Assembly (NCBI GenBank): GCA_036346205.1
Contig: JARFJB010002033.1
Coordinates: 684,501 to 748,500 of the forward strand
Reading direction: 5' to 3'
Length of the DNA: 64,000 nucleotides
Source of the DNA: Vesta saturnalis
Lineage: Eukaryota; Arthropoda; Insecta; Coleoptera; Lampyridae
The notes beneath the pieces are model-generated. The model was not told the DNA's origin and searched no databases. It worked only from the letters and a program-made list of their open reading frames with translations. Positions 54,701-64,000 of this stretch are shown here, in pieces (the first letter of the stretch is position 1; each line of letters begins with the position of its first letter). A program made the translations under genes and the position numbers.

Positions 54701-55276
54701 CAGAAATGGTTAGAATTAATTATTCAATTTCAGAACTTGGATGTAAGGTGGATCAAGTCCACATATTTTTATAGATTTCTACAAATCATTTACACTGTTT
54801 TTGTTTTACGCACAGTTCAAATCTCAGGGAGGAAAAATAAAAAAATCCTAATTAATTCTTTTAAGTCTACTAATTTGAAAAACGTTAGTTTACTGAAAAA
54901 ACTAAAACTGATAAACTCTGGTATCTGGGACTTCAGTAAGGCGACTTCTTTTTTTCCTTGGTGTCATGTAGCATGTAGTATCCTAGATGTTGTCAAATTT
55001 TTAGCTCTTGGACAAAACGGTCGATTTAAATTCACTGTTCTTTTTAATGCAGAAATCGATGTCACTTGCTTTATTTTATAAAACAGGGTTATAAATAGTC
55101 TGAACTTGCCATTGTAATTCCATGTAGTAGGAGTTACGTTTGGCATTCTCATTCTCTCTAAATTTAAAGCACTGCTTCCTTTTGTTGAATGTGAGAAGAA
55201 CAAAGCAATATTCAAATGTATAGTTAAGAAATGTTGCTCTTTCACGTCTCCTCGGTTTATTAGGTAACGTATAATT
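48788..55276. other. Long stretch without recognisable genes (probable PMCA intron)
   Basis: AT-rich. Contains the degenerate tandem repeat at 49440-50050 and an aat-trinucleotide run near 53297. Open frames on either strand are short and without motifs. As no PMCA exon is seen, this is probably part of a very long intron. Confidence 0.5.
49440..50050. repeat. Degenerate tandem repeat, about 150 bp period
   Basis: The phrase ttgaattatcctttaaaaa near 49448 recurs as ttgaattaactttaaaaa near 49599, a weak copy near 49750, atgaaattatctttaaaa near 49878 and aaatttaaatatctttaa near 50030. Each unit also carries an (a/t)aaagttgatagtttt box followed by a cattc-like and a gtac(c/t)tt word. Four to five units, strongly diverged. 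Confidence 0.65.
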
Positions 55277-56182
55277 TTAGAAGCTGATTTTATGTTGATT
55301 TAACGTAAATCACCTTAGTACAAAAATACTTAAGAGAGCTGGAGCTCTTGGAGGATGGCGCCCTAACATCGGTTTAATTCAAATATCTTCAAATGGTTTA
55401 AACGCTTTAAATGATAGCGTTCTGTACATTTCTTTAGTGGAATATGCCCAATCGTATGGCGTGAATATGATTTTTAGTTATACTCGGCTCGTTTAGGCGG
55501 GGCATTAGACATTGTTATTCATAAGTTTTTTGTTTTTCAAAATTTCGCAATTTTAACATAAAATTTACAAAATTTCGATTTTTTCATAAAAGAATGATAC
55601 TCTTGTCTGAAGTCGCTACGGCGCACTCTTTTCGAAACAAATCGATTTGAACTTTTCATGTGTTAATCATACTTTTATAAAATTAACTAACGAATTCATT
55701 TACAATAGGCTATGGAAAATAAACAAAATAACAATTGTGTGAACGTCAAACTGCTCTCATGTCATAAATTAACTTTGCTTTAGAAAGTAAGAAATAAACT
55801 CGGGTAAAAAATAACCGTTTTTAATTAAAAAAAACATTGCTGACACTATTAATAATAAAAAAAAATTCAAAATGACAAATGAAAGCATGAAACACAAAAC
55901 TGAATCTACAAATGATGCTCCACATGACGACCATCCGTTATTTTGTTTATTTTCCATAGTCGTCTTTCATAATTGTAAATGAATTCGTTAGTTAATTTTA
56001 TAAAAGTACGATTAACACGTGAAAATAAATGTACAGAACGCTATCATTTAAAGGGAAACCATTTTGAAGATATTTGAGTTAAACCGATGTTAGGGCGCCA
56101 TCTTCCAAGAGCTCCAGCTCTCTTAGGAAGTATTTTTGTATTAAGGTAATTTACGTTAAATCGACATAAAATCTGCTCTAGA
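55277..56182. mobile_element. Foldback element with imperfect inverted arms
   Basis: Left arm 55277-55432 is the reverse complement of 56028-56182 with few differences (shared gagagctggagctcttgg, ggcgccctaacatcggttta, atgatagcgttctgtacatt). An inner pair 55650-55732 and 55937-56025 also matches, but 55433-55649 has no partner. The loop (55733-55936) has only a short hydrophobic minus ORF that I do not consider a gene. It lies about 45 bp left of the mariner-like terminus. Confidence 0.8.
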
Positions 56183-56728
56183 ATCTGTAGTTTTCTTTTG
56201 TGAAAAGAGTTTGGTGACACCCATATACAGGGTGTTTGGTACATAGGGAAGGTAGGTGAGGCCATACCGAACCTATTTACCACTATACAAAGTGTTTTGG
56301 ATTTTGAGATATCGATAAGTTTATGTTTTTGAAGAAAATCCATGTTTTTTAGCATTTAAATTTGATTTATTGGCCTACACTCAAAAAAAGGTTGTTAACC
56401 TAAAATATTCCTACACAATTTTGCACAGAAATAGCGATGCCCCTACTAAAACTTAGCTAAATAATAAACAAGGCATTTCAATATTTAGAGTCATTTATTT
56501 CGAAATGTTTCTATAGAAATATCCGTTCAATCAGTTTTAAAAATATCTCTACTTTATGCTTTTTCGAATTATGTATCAAAAGTATAAAATAAATACAATA
56601 ATGAATCTTATTATTAATTATAAACATTATGAGAAAACAAAAAAAAATGCATAGAAGCCCAATTTAATACAAAACGCTCTGGATCTACATTTACTTCAAA
56701 TTATTTAATCAGTAAAAAAAACAGTTAA

Positions 56729-57797
56729 TTATTTCTGATGTTTAAAATTTGAACCGCCATTTCTTAAACACTTGCGCGCTCTTTTTCTCATTTGGCTGGT
56801 AGAGACGCCTAGCTTCATTTCTTCCCTCAGTATTCTTCCTGCTTCATTAATTCTCCTAATAAGTTGGTCGCGATTAACTATTTCGACAGTATAAACGAGG
56901 TCTTTCATTCGTCCCCAGACATGAAAATCGACAGATGTCAGGTCTGGAGACCTTGCAGGCCACAATATTAGTCCATTTCTTCCGATCCAACGATTAGGAA
57001 ACCTTTCGTCTAGGAATTCCCTTACGGTTAGGCGATTATGAGCAGGACATTCGTCATTTTGGAATACTATGGGTCTCCTTACATTAAGAGATATTTCATC
57101 CAAGATATTTGGCATCTCATTGCGCAAAAACTCTAAATAGTTGTTTCCATTTATATTGTCCGGAAGATAGTATGGGCGAATATTATAATTCTACCGATGT
57201 CTGCTGCCCATACATTTACACTAAATTTATGTTGAAATGATGTCTGTTTTTTCATATGAGGATTTTCATCAGCATCAGACCAGTAATGTAAATTATGGAA
57301 GTTCGTAATCCCTCCTCTTGAAAATTTTGACTCGTCTGTCCCAAAAATACTTTTTAGAAAGAGCGGATCTTCCATGTCAGCGTGTAATAAAAAACGGCAA
57401 AAAATAGTTCTTCGGATAGGATCACCCTCTTCAAGGCCTTGAACGGGAGTAAAGTGAAAAGGATGTTTATTGTTGCTTTTCAGATAAAGACCATACTTTC
57501 CATATGGATATATTATATTCTACAGTTACTTTTCTTATGGTAGGATCCGCTCTAAAGGCCTCCAAAATTTGTTCATCCACTTCAGGATCATAACGAACAA
57601 TCTGCGCCCGTTCTGGATAATTGCGAAGGTTCCCCCCAGTGTCGCTTAAACGACGATATGTGTTTATGAAAACTTGTACATTGGGAGTTCTTCTAGCAGG
57701 AAATCGATCTCGGTACAGACGCTAAGCAGCTGCTGCATTACCGTCTTCCATACATGAAAATAATATCAGCGTATTCAGAATTGGAAAAAGTAGCCAT
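56729..57797 (-). pseudogene. Mariner-like transposase, decayed
   Basis: Starts MATFSNSEYADIIFMYG at ATG 57797. Stops and frame changes follow, then RRLSDTGGNLRNYPERAQI near 57640 and DPEVDEQILEAFRADPTIRK (helix-turn-helix region). The catalytic part has FGTDESKFSRGG (first D) near 57340, a long clean frame 57127-56729 with IVFQNDECPAHNRLTVREFL (second D), and WPARSPDLTSVDFHVWGRMK (third acidic region), ending GGSNFKHQK. This is the IS630/Tc1/mariner superfamily, of a kind common in insect genomes. At least four lesions; inactive. It differs from the copy at 36-1158. Confidence 0.85.
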
Positions 57798-58091
57798 GGT
57801 ATCAGCATTCAGTAATTTACAAAGTTAGAAGAAATGCAGATAATGGCAATAACAGTTTCAATGATAAAACTGTCCAACTGGTTAATTTGGTGTCAAGACC
57901 TACTTGCTTTTTGGGATACGACTTAATTGTATACTGACGTAAACCCCACGTATGAGAATGTTAGATATCACTTCGACATAAATAATAATATGTATATTTA
58001 TTATAAGTTTTGTTATGAACGAATAAGTTCAAAGGTAAATATGTAATTAAAAATTATTATTAATTTTATTAAATACATAAATAAAAAGTTT

Positions 58092-58164
58092 ACCTCGAGT
58101 AGGATTTGAACCTACGACCTGTACTTTGCTAGAGTACTGCGTTAACCAACTGCGCCATCGAGAT
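58092..58164 (-). tRNA. tRNA-like sequence, complete cloverleaf, anticodon position AGC
   Basis: On minus, acceptor ATCTCGA pairs with TCGAGGT (7 bp, one G-T). The D-arm gcgcagttggttaacgc is consistent; the anticodon stem GTACT/AGTAC is perfect with loop CTAGCAA, placing AGC (Ala) at 34-36; variable loop AGGTC; T-arm GTAGG TTCAAAT CCTAC is perfect. No intron. Box A (tggcgcagttgg) and box B (ggttcaaatcc) are intact, so Pol III transcription is conceivable. The body resembles Met/Ile(TAT)-type tRNAs more than Ala, and the mobile-element setting suggests a tRNA-derived element, so function is doubtful. Confidence 0.6.
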
Positions 58165-58377
58165 TCAAGCCCCACTCGACGTAAATTTTGTCTTTATGTA
58201 TGTAGAACTGATGTAAATTCTAATAACGAGATTACAATCAAATTACTTATATTAATGGAATGTGAGCCTGCAATATCGTAACGATTCACGCATACTAAAG
58301 CAACTTGACTAATATTAATTTATATTTACATCAGTTCTACATACATAAAGACAAAATTTATGTCGATTGGGGCTTGA

Positions 58378-58450
58378 ATCTCGATGGCGCAGTTGGTTAG
58401 CGCGGTACTCTAGAAAAGTACAGGTCGTAGGTTCAAATCCTACTCGAAGT
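58378..58450 (+). tRNA. tRNA-like sequence, inverted partner, anticodon position AGA
   Basis: Inverted copy of 58092-58164. Acceptor ATCTCGA with TCGAAGT has one C-A mismatch. D-arm gcgc...gcgc, anticodon stem GTACT/AGTAC with loop CTAGAAA, and T-arm GTAGG/CCTAC are intact. The single change in the loop turns the anticodon positions to AGA (Ser), but there is no long variable arm as serine tRNAs need. This implies drift rather than a decoding tRNA. Confidence 0.5.
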
Positions 58451-58735
58451 AAACTTTTTATTTATGTATTTCATAAAATTAATAATAATTTTTAATTAAA
58501 TAATATGTATGTATACTGACAGGACTAGATCATTTTGTATTAAATTGTACTCCTATGCAATATTATATTTCTTTGTTTGTTCATAATAATAATTGTAATT
58601 ATTTTATGCTTTTGACATATGATTCGAAAGAGCATAAAATAGAGATATTTTTAAAACTGTTTGAACGGATATTTCTATAACTAAAATTCGAAATAAATGA
58701 CTTTAAATATTGAAATAGCTTGTTTATTATTTAAA

Positions 58736-59827
58736 GCCTGTCCGGTAGAACTGAACGGGTATCGGATTAACAAGGAGGATTGTCAATATATGGTTCTATT
58801 GTGCTTGAAACCGCCTTAATGCTTTGCTGTCTCGTACTTATTGTACGTGACAAAGAAAGATGGATATATTATGAATAATGCCTCTATTTCTGCCGAACAA
58901 AAGCGTTTGCAACTTTCACACATAATGACAAGGCAATAAGAATCAGATGCAGGTAGAATAGAAATTCAATAGGTATAATAAAATGCCAGTGGTTCTCAAC
59001 ACTGCTTTAACATTACATTTAAAATTTATGGAAGAATGCAAGTTTTATAATAAACATTTATAAAAGCCATTCATAATAATGAATATTCGATTAAGTATAG
59101 GTATTTCAATTTACATTTAGAAAGTTCATTGTATACCTAAGTATGGTAATGACGTTTTAGTGTACTCCAATTACAAAAGAATCCAAATAAATATGCAATA
59201 CTGTAACAATAAGTAATTAATAATAGATTATTATACCATTTAGTGGATGAAGTAAGACCTCTTATTTTCACAGTTAACACTGAAGAAAGTGATGACGATG
59301 ATCTTTTCCAAGATTTGGATGACTCAGGAAGTGATGAATCTGAAGCCGAATGACAATTATAATTTTTACATTTAATTATAAAAGTATATCTTTGTAATTT
59401 AATTAATATTTACTAACTATAATAAAAATGTATTTGTTATTGTTGTTATAAGTATAAGTGAAAGGTGTCAATTGAAATTACTTATAGGTAATTAGTAATC
59501 GATTATTATTTTATTATACAAAAGTTGCATTTCTTCACAAATTATATAATGTTAAAGCAGTGTTGAGAACCACTGGCATTTTATTATACCTATTGAATTT
59601 CTATTCTACCTGCATCTGATTCTTATTGCCTTGTCATTATGTGTGAAAGTTGCAAACGCTTTTGTTCGGCAGAAATAGAGGCATTATTCATAATATATCC
59701 ATCTTTCTTTGTCACGTACAATAAGTACGAGACAGCAAAGCATTAAGGCGGTTTCAAGCACAATAGAACCATATATTGACAATCCTCCTTGTTAATCCGA
59801 TACCCGTTCAGTTCTACCGGACAGGCT
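58736..59827 (+). mobile_element. 1.09-kb DNA element with apparently identical 279-bp terminal inverted repeats
   Basis: 58736-59014 and 59549-59827 are reverse complements with no difference that I could see by eye (ends AGCCTGTCCGGTAGAACTGA). Comparison with the intact left arm of the host mariner-like element shows the empty site (ttatttagctaag), so the insertion and a TA-type duplication can be inferred. The 534-bp centre keeps a plus-strand 3' exon-like frame (about 59245-59352) ending in an acidic tail, FQDLDDSGSDESEAE. Non-autonomous derivative of an unidentified, possibly pogo-type, transposon. Confidence 0.88.
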
Positions 59828-60136
59828 ATAGCTAAGTTTTAGTTGGAGCATCGCTATTTCTGTTGTGCAAAATTTTGTAGGAAAATTTTAGGTTAACAAC
59901 CTTTTTGAGTGTAGGTCAATAAACCAAGTTTAAATTGTTAAAAATATTATGCCATTTTCCTTAGTTCTTAGTTTAAGTGCTAAAAAACATGGATTTTCTT
60001 CGAAGACACAAACTTATCGATATCTCAAAATGCAACACTTTGTATAGGGGTATATATGGTAATATAGGTTCGGGGTGACCTCACCTACCTCCCCTTTAAA
60101 ACTTTCTATGTAAGTACCAAACACCCTGTATGTACA

Positions 60137-60141
<5 letters not shown>

Positions 60142-60211
<70 letters not shown>
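60142..60211. repeat. (TA)n microsatellite
   Basis: About 35 uninterrupted TA dinucleotides 13 bp beyond the right end of the mariner-like element, consistent with insertion next to a TA-rich target. Confidence 0.97.
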
Positions 60212-60213
<2 letters not shown>

Positions 60214-60239
60214 CATTTTCATAAACCGTTAGAAAAAGT

Positions 60240-61400
60240 AATTAAGAGTAATAACAAAATTAGTTTAGTAATGTGAACTTATATTTTGGAAAGAATAATA
60301 GTGATTCTTCCTTTGTTTATAATAATTCTTTCTTTCTTAATTATGCAAAAATATGTTACATTACAGCAAATGTAAATAAGAAAAGGATTTAATGTGATTT
60401 CAATAATGAAATTAGAATGTAATCTAATTTCTAATAAATTCTTGAGGAATTGGATTCTGATATAGTGAGGGATACGCGTTTGCGCTTTCAATTTATTTAA
60501 AAATATCTCAGTGGTAATCTCGAGGAAAGAAAGCTACTCGATATAACGCTAGAACCATTAGTAATGTTGGTGAACCATGTAAATTCAGATGACAGTGATG
60601 CTGAAGATGATAGATAATGTTATTTATACATATGCTACATTAACAATTTGGTTGTCTTGTATTTCATGTAATAACTGGTTATATAAATTTTATTTAATGT
60701 TAGTTCCTCCGATTTGTAAATGTTTATACCTGCTTATTATTTCAATAATGTTTTTAATTAGTGTATGCACCTATGTAAAATAAACCGACGAAGTATACCT
60801 AAATACTTATAGACAAAAAGAAAATAGACTTTCTAATATTTTTATTAGTGATTTCGTCACTAAATCATAATTTAATTCGTCTACCATTTACTGGGAATTC
60901 GATATACCTACTAATTATATTGAAACTACATTATTTGAATCACATTAAATCGTTTGACTATTAATCAAGTTTACATTTGCAGTTGGGTAAAATATATTCG
61001 CATAATCAAGAAATTACCGAAATATTACAAACAAAAGGAGAGTTACTATTATTCTTTCCAAAATATAAGTTCATAATAAGAAACATTTGTATTTACTTTC
61101 TCTAGAGGTCCATGAAATTTCAAATATATATTCTTATATAATAGAAAATCAATTGCGAAAGATAGACGTCCATAAGAGACAGGAACACGTTTATTAAAAT
61201 TATTAATCAGCTATTTTTACACGAGTGGTTGAAATCACAATCATATTTACAGTTGGCAAAAATATTTTCGCATAATTAAGAAATTACCGAATTATTACAA
61301 AGGTAGAATCAATATTATTCTTCCCAAAATATAAGTACTCAATAAGAAACTAATTTCGTAATTACTCTACGAACCGATGGAAATTTCATATATGTACTAG
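60240..61400. repeat. One inverted and two direct copies of a ~190-bp repeat
   Basis: 60240-60440 is the reverse complement of about 60925-61140 (shared cttatattttggaaagaataatag, gcaaatgtaaa, aatcacattaaat). A further direct copy lies at about 61240-61400 (ttcgcataattaagaaattaccga). Between the first two is a short plus frame ending NSDDSDAEDDR with stop near 60617, an acidic tail like that of the 58736 element. This may be a decayed DNA transposon with long inverted ends plus a partial extra end. Confidence 0.65.
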
Positions 61401-63190
61401 TATTTTATATATGTACTAGCACTATTGATACAACACTGCGAAACTACAGCATATTAATACGTGATGCAAGCTAACACAAATTTTCTTGACAAGAGTATTG
61501 TTTTAAAGTGATCATCATATGATTACAATTAAAAATGCCTATTTTTTAAAAATGGACATTATAAAACTATAAGAGAAGCTGTGCTTTCGTAGATCACTTT
61601 GTAAAAAAAGCCAATTGGCACCTTATTTAAATGTTTCCGCCGTTCGCAATTACTCTGATATTGGAGGATGCCTTCATCTTTGGTTCTTCAAAATAAACAT
61701 GTTGTTGGTTTGTGTCTGAATTGTAGTCGGAATGCGGTAAAAAAAAACTGGAGAATTAAAAGCACTGCCAATGGCATAGGAATAACATATAATATAGATA
61801 TGGCTTAACGCCTCGCAGTTGAAGTTGTGCTTCTGCAATTGAATTCAACCTTGTAATCAGTGGTGTATTCACAACTATTAATTTACAAACGTATTTCATC
61901 AAACCTGTTTTATCAATACATAGTGGTCTTTAGAAAATGATAAAAAATGCATGTTAAATGACATTTTTAACTTTATAATGTAATAAAGAATTTTCAATTT
62001 TGCACAAATTATTTATTAATATTTATATTTATTATATTAATACTACGTCAATCGCGGTTACAAAGGACGCAAAGGATGGTTGTCAAGGAAGCCATTGTAC
62101 AATTTTAAACATATTTTCACTTCTTTACAATTCTGTAATACGAATCATACAGAGAAATTTATTATGATTTTAAAACAGACCACAGTTTCAACAAGATGCT
62201 TTGCGTTGATTTTGAATTACAGATTATTAACACTAAGTTTTTAGTTAAATACCCACATATAAACATGTTTATCAGGGATTTTGTTAAAATAATTGTTACA
62301 ATCGTATGTAATACACATAATTATTTTAAGAATTAATGATTATGTATTTATAAAAAGTACCACCGTAAATTAAATATGCTGTTTTAAAGTTAACACGATT
62401 TTAGTCTCCAATGTCGACTTCACGAAAGCGTAGGTGAGGGCGTATCTATATTTTTCCTATATCATCGCATACTGCATAAAATGTACATATTTATAAAAGA
62501 ATCTAGATACGATATTAGGTAGATAAAAAATATCTAGATACAGTATCTAGACATTTTCATTCAGATATATCGGAACACTGATTAAGTGCAATGCTTGAAC
62601 GCATTATACTAATCAATTTAAGCAACTTTCACCGGTACGAAATAATGGTTTCCGATTATTAACATCAATTCGTGTATCAGACAGATTTCAGCGAATTATG
62701 TTTACTAACATATTTTTATACTCTTGTCGTATTATGCCTTAAATCCTTTTTATAAATTTCTGTCAAAGTTTTAATACCAAACTTAATTAATACCGTAATC
62801 TTTGATCTATCAATCAAAATATTTTTCTGCGTCATCTGAAAATTGTATTTTCGATTAAATATTGTTTATGAAATATTGAGCATGAATATTTTTAGGAATA
62901 ACAAGCCTTAACGTTTAATATCTGAAAAGAAGCCAGTCTTTAGTTAAAAAAATCATTCGTATATATTAAACTTAGAAATTCTTACCATCAAAATATTTTT
63001 TTAATGACAAAAACAAATTTCTATTTACTCCGAATCATTCGTCTGGTGAGTTTTAATGATATTGAACAAAGGTGCTAATTAAGCAGAATGCAAACAATCG
63101 TTACATTTATGGTACAAACCATAGCCACCTGCAAGGCCGCGGTCGCATAACTTTGGCAACTGCGCACGGAAGGCCGATTTGTTGACACTT
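61401..63190. other. No recognisable gene
   Basis: AT-rich. A small cluster of tatctagata(c) words with alternating orientation lies at 62501-62552. No coding region is convincing. Confidence 0.4.
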
Positions 63191-63195
63191 ACATT

Positions 63196-63291
63196 ATGGC
63201 GTCTTATCGGTGCATTCGGTGTGTAAATGGTTGGAGCTCATGTTTAGAACGAGAAACAGGCGGAACGTGTAGAAACTGGATACTTTTCGAC
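63196..63291 (+). CDS. Candidate first coding exon of an unidentified host gene
   Basis: ATG at 63196 opens MASYRCIRCVNGWSSCLERE followed by GTCRNWILFD, then a strong donor gtaagtaaa at 63292. The preceding 80 bp (63130-63195) is distinctly GC-rich, as expected near a promoter. The peptide has four cysteines in CxxC and C-x7-C spacing, which might start a zinc-binding domain, but I do not recognise it. If real, it would run right, away from PMCA. The downstream exon would be beyond or near the window edge; none is identified. Could be chance. Confidence 0.3.
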
Positions 63292-63379
63292 GTAAGTAAA
63301 TGTCCCTTCCATTATTGCAAACATTTTGTTGTTTTATGTGTCTGTTTTGATTGTTTTAAGCGAGAATGTAACTTCTTTT

Positions 63380-64000
63380 AACTTAAATAGTTTGATTAAG
63401 TAATTTTAATAGGCAATAGAAATTACTTATCATAACTGTATTTTAATATGTTCGTAATTAGTAACTGAATACTTTCTTTTCTAGGCTCCTCACAGAATTA
63501 TTACTTTTACAATAATAATATTAAATCCATTATAAAAGGATTGTGTCAATTGTTTCAATTATTTTGCTAAAGAATTATTCAAAGGTGCGCTCTAACAAAG
63601 TTGCATCTGACTCACATCTAAAAAGGCGAAAATTGACAATATTAATGTAATGTGTAACATGAAAGACTTAAATATATTTCTTAGGTTGTTATTTTCTACA
63701 CCAAAGCTGTGTTGTTTCTGGAAATAGGTTTTATTTGTTTTTTTTTTTTTGTATATAATATATAATTTATTTCGTGTTACTTTTTCGAAATTGTAATATG
63801 CCTTATATTTTGATACACGACTGCATTGTTTTGTGGAATATTTCTTTAGTGTTTTAGGCACTGCACTTGCCTGTTTCATTTTGTTTTGAGAAATAAATGC
63901 ACCAGAAGTATATGTTTTTGCTAAACTTACAAGTGTAAAATATGTATTAATTTGTACCTGTAGCCACACATTAAATAACTTGTTTGATTTATGTATGCAT
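63380..64000. other. No recognisable gene at right edge
   Basis: AT-rich sequence, possibly the first intron of the candidate gene at 63196. A 125-codon minus frame (63592-63969) has a composition typical of chance ORFs (Lys/Tyr/Phe/Ile-rich, T-tract read as lysines). Confidence 0.4.

Larger units (their letters stand above)
58045..58500. mobile_element. Foldback unit with a tRNA-like sequence in each arm
   Basis: Arms about 58045-58225 and 58310-58500 are inverted copies separated by about 100 bp of unique sequence. Each arm includes one 73-nt tRNA-like sequence and the same flanks on both sides (aaaaagtttac / gtaaacttttt and acataaagacaaaatttat). It sits inside the mariner-like element between transposase and right arm. 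It is either a foldback element that captured a tRNA-derived sequence or two tRNA genes duplicated head to head. Confidence 0.8.
56228..60128 (-). mobile_element. Mariner-like element with ~390-bp inverted arms, itself interrupted
   Basis: Ends are CAGGGTGTTTGGTAC at 56228 and its complement ending at 60128, each flanked by TA. The left arm runs to about 56620. The right arm is found in two pieces, 58580-58735 and 59830-60128, because a 1.09-kb element is inserted in it. A transposase on minus (57797-56729) and a tRNA-like foldback (58045-58500) lie inside. The right end abuts a TA microsatellite, the expected target type. Confidence 0.85.

Noticed and set aside
54695..55245. Overlapping plus (128 aa) and minus (93 aa) open frames
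   Set aside because: Composition is typical of AT-rich chance ORFs, and I see no family motif or splice context.
56044..56355. 103-codon minus ORF spanning the foldback and mariner-like end
   Set aside because: It crosses the boundary of two mobile elements (terminal repeat sequence at 56228), so it is fortuitous.
58092..58164. Functional decoding tRNA-Ala
   Set aside because: Cloverleaf is good, but the body does not resemble tRNA-Ala (no G3-U70), the partner copy has a different anticodon, and both are arms of a foldback inside a transposon.
63592..63969. 125-codon minus ORF near the right edge
   Set aside because: Lys/Tyr/Phe/Ile-rich with a T-tract read as a lysine run; looks like chance.
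1..64000. CRISPR arrays, operons, ribosome binding sites or riboswitches
   Set aside because: The sequence is eukaryotic with introns; no direct-repeat/spacer arrays or bacterial gene organisation is seen.

Overview
This window looks like AT-rich insect nuclear DNA. It carries part of one host gene, embedded in a dense and nested set of transposable elements. The host gene is a plasma-membrane Ca2+-ATPase (PMCA) on the minus strand. Nine constitutive exons (48787 down to 34007) encode the stretch from just before the phosphorylation site through the last membrane segment and the start of the calmodulin-binding domain. Two alternative terminal exons follow, at 32221-31892 and 28860-28639. Every exon phase agrees when the exons are spliced in silico. 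About 450 N-terminal residues are missing, so the upstream exons must lie beyond 64000. The element families (P element, piggyBac, Jockey/CR1 retrotransposons, Copia, Polinton, mariner-like) and the insect-type PMCA tails support an insect. I cannot name the order, although a hemipteran-like genome would fit.

Layout. 1-1160 holds a dead mariner-like transposase. 2041-12170 holds a fossil Polinton/Maverick. Its remains of the phospholipase-like, pX-like, adenain-like protease, penton-like and major capsid genes lie on plus between 4394 and 9204. They sit in the loop of a long imperfect inverted repeat (arms about 2190-4000 and 9430-10765) studded with TCAAGGTCA motifs. Two small Polinton ORFs and a packaging ATPase lie outside the right arm on minus. 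12370-13200 holds short tandem repeats. 13210-20450 is a Jockey-clade retrotransposon (minus) whose ORF1 is split by a 3.65-kb P element with recognisable terminal inverted repeats and target duplication. 21350-25010 has three more reverse-transcriptase fragments.

28100-48790 is the PMCA region. Its 12.4-kb intron contains a non-LTR retrotransposon fragment, a three-LTR Copia arrangement and a piggyBac copy. The Copia is interrupted by a P-like element with a matching 8-bp target duplication, and that element is itself interrupted by a small TA-flanked element with perfect 26-bp ends. 48790-55270 is mostly featureless apart from a degenerate tandem repeat of about 150 bp. 55277-61400 is a stack of foldback structures: a 0.9-kb foldback; a 3.9-kb mariner-like element with arms of about 390 bp; inside that, a foldback whose arms each contain a tRNA-like sequence; and a 1.09-kb element with apparently identical 279-bp terminal inverted repeats. 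63196 may be the first exon of another host gene on plus.

Apart from the PMCA, almost all coding sequence is decayed mobile DNA. I did not find a complete new system. The most interesting items are the paired PMCA tails that both end in PDZ-type ligands, the inverted TCAAGGTCA arrays around the Polinton capsid genes, the inverted tRNA-like pair, and the perfect-TIR element.
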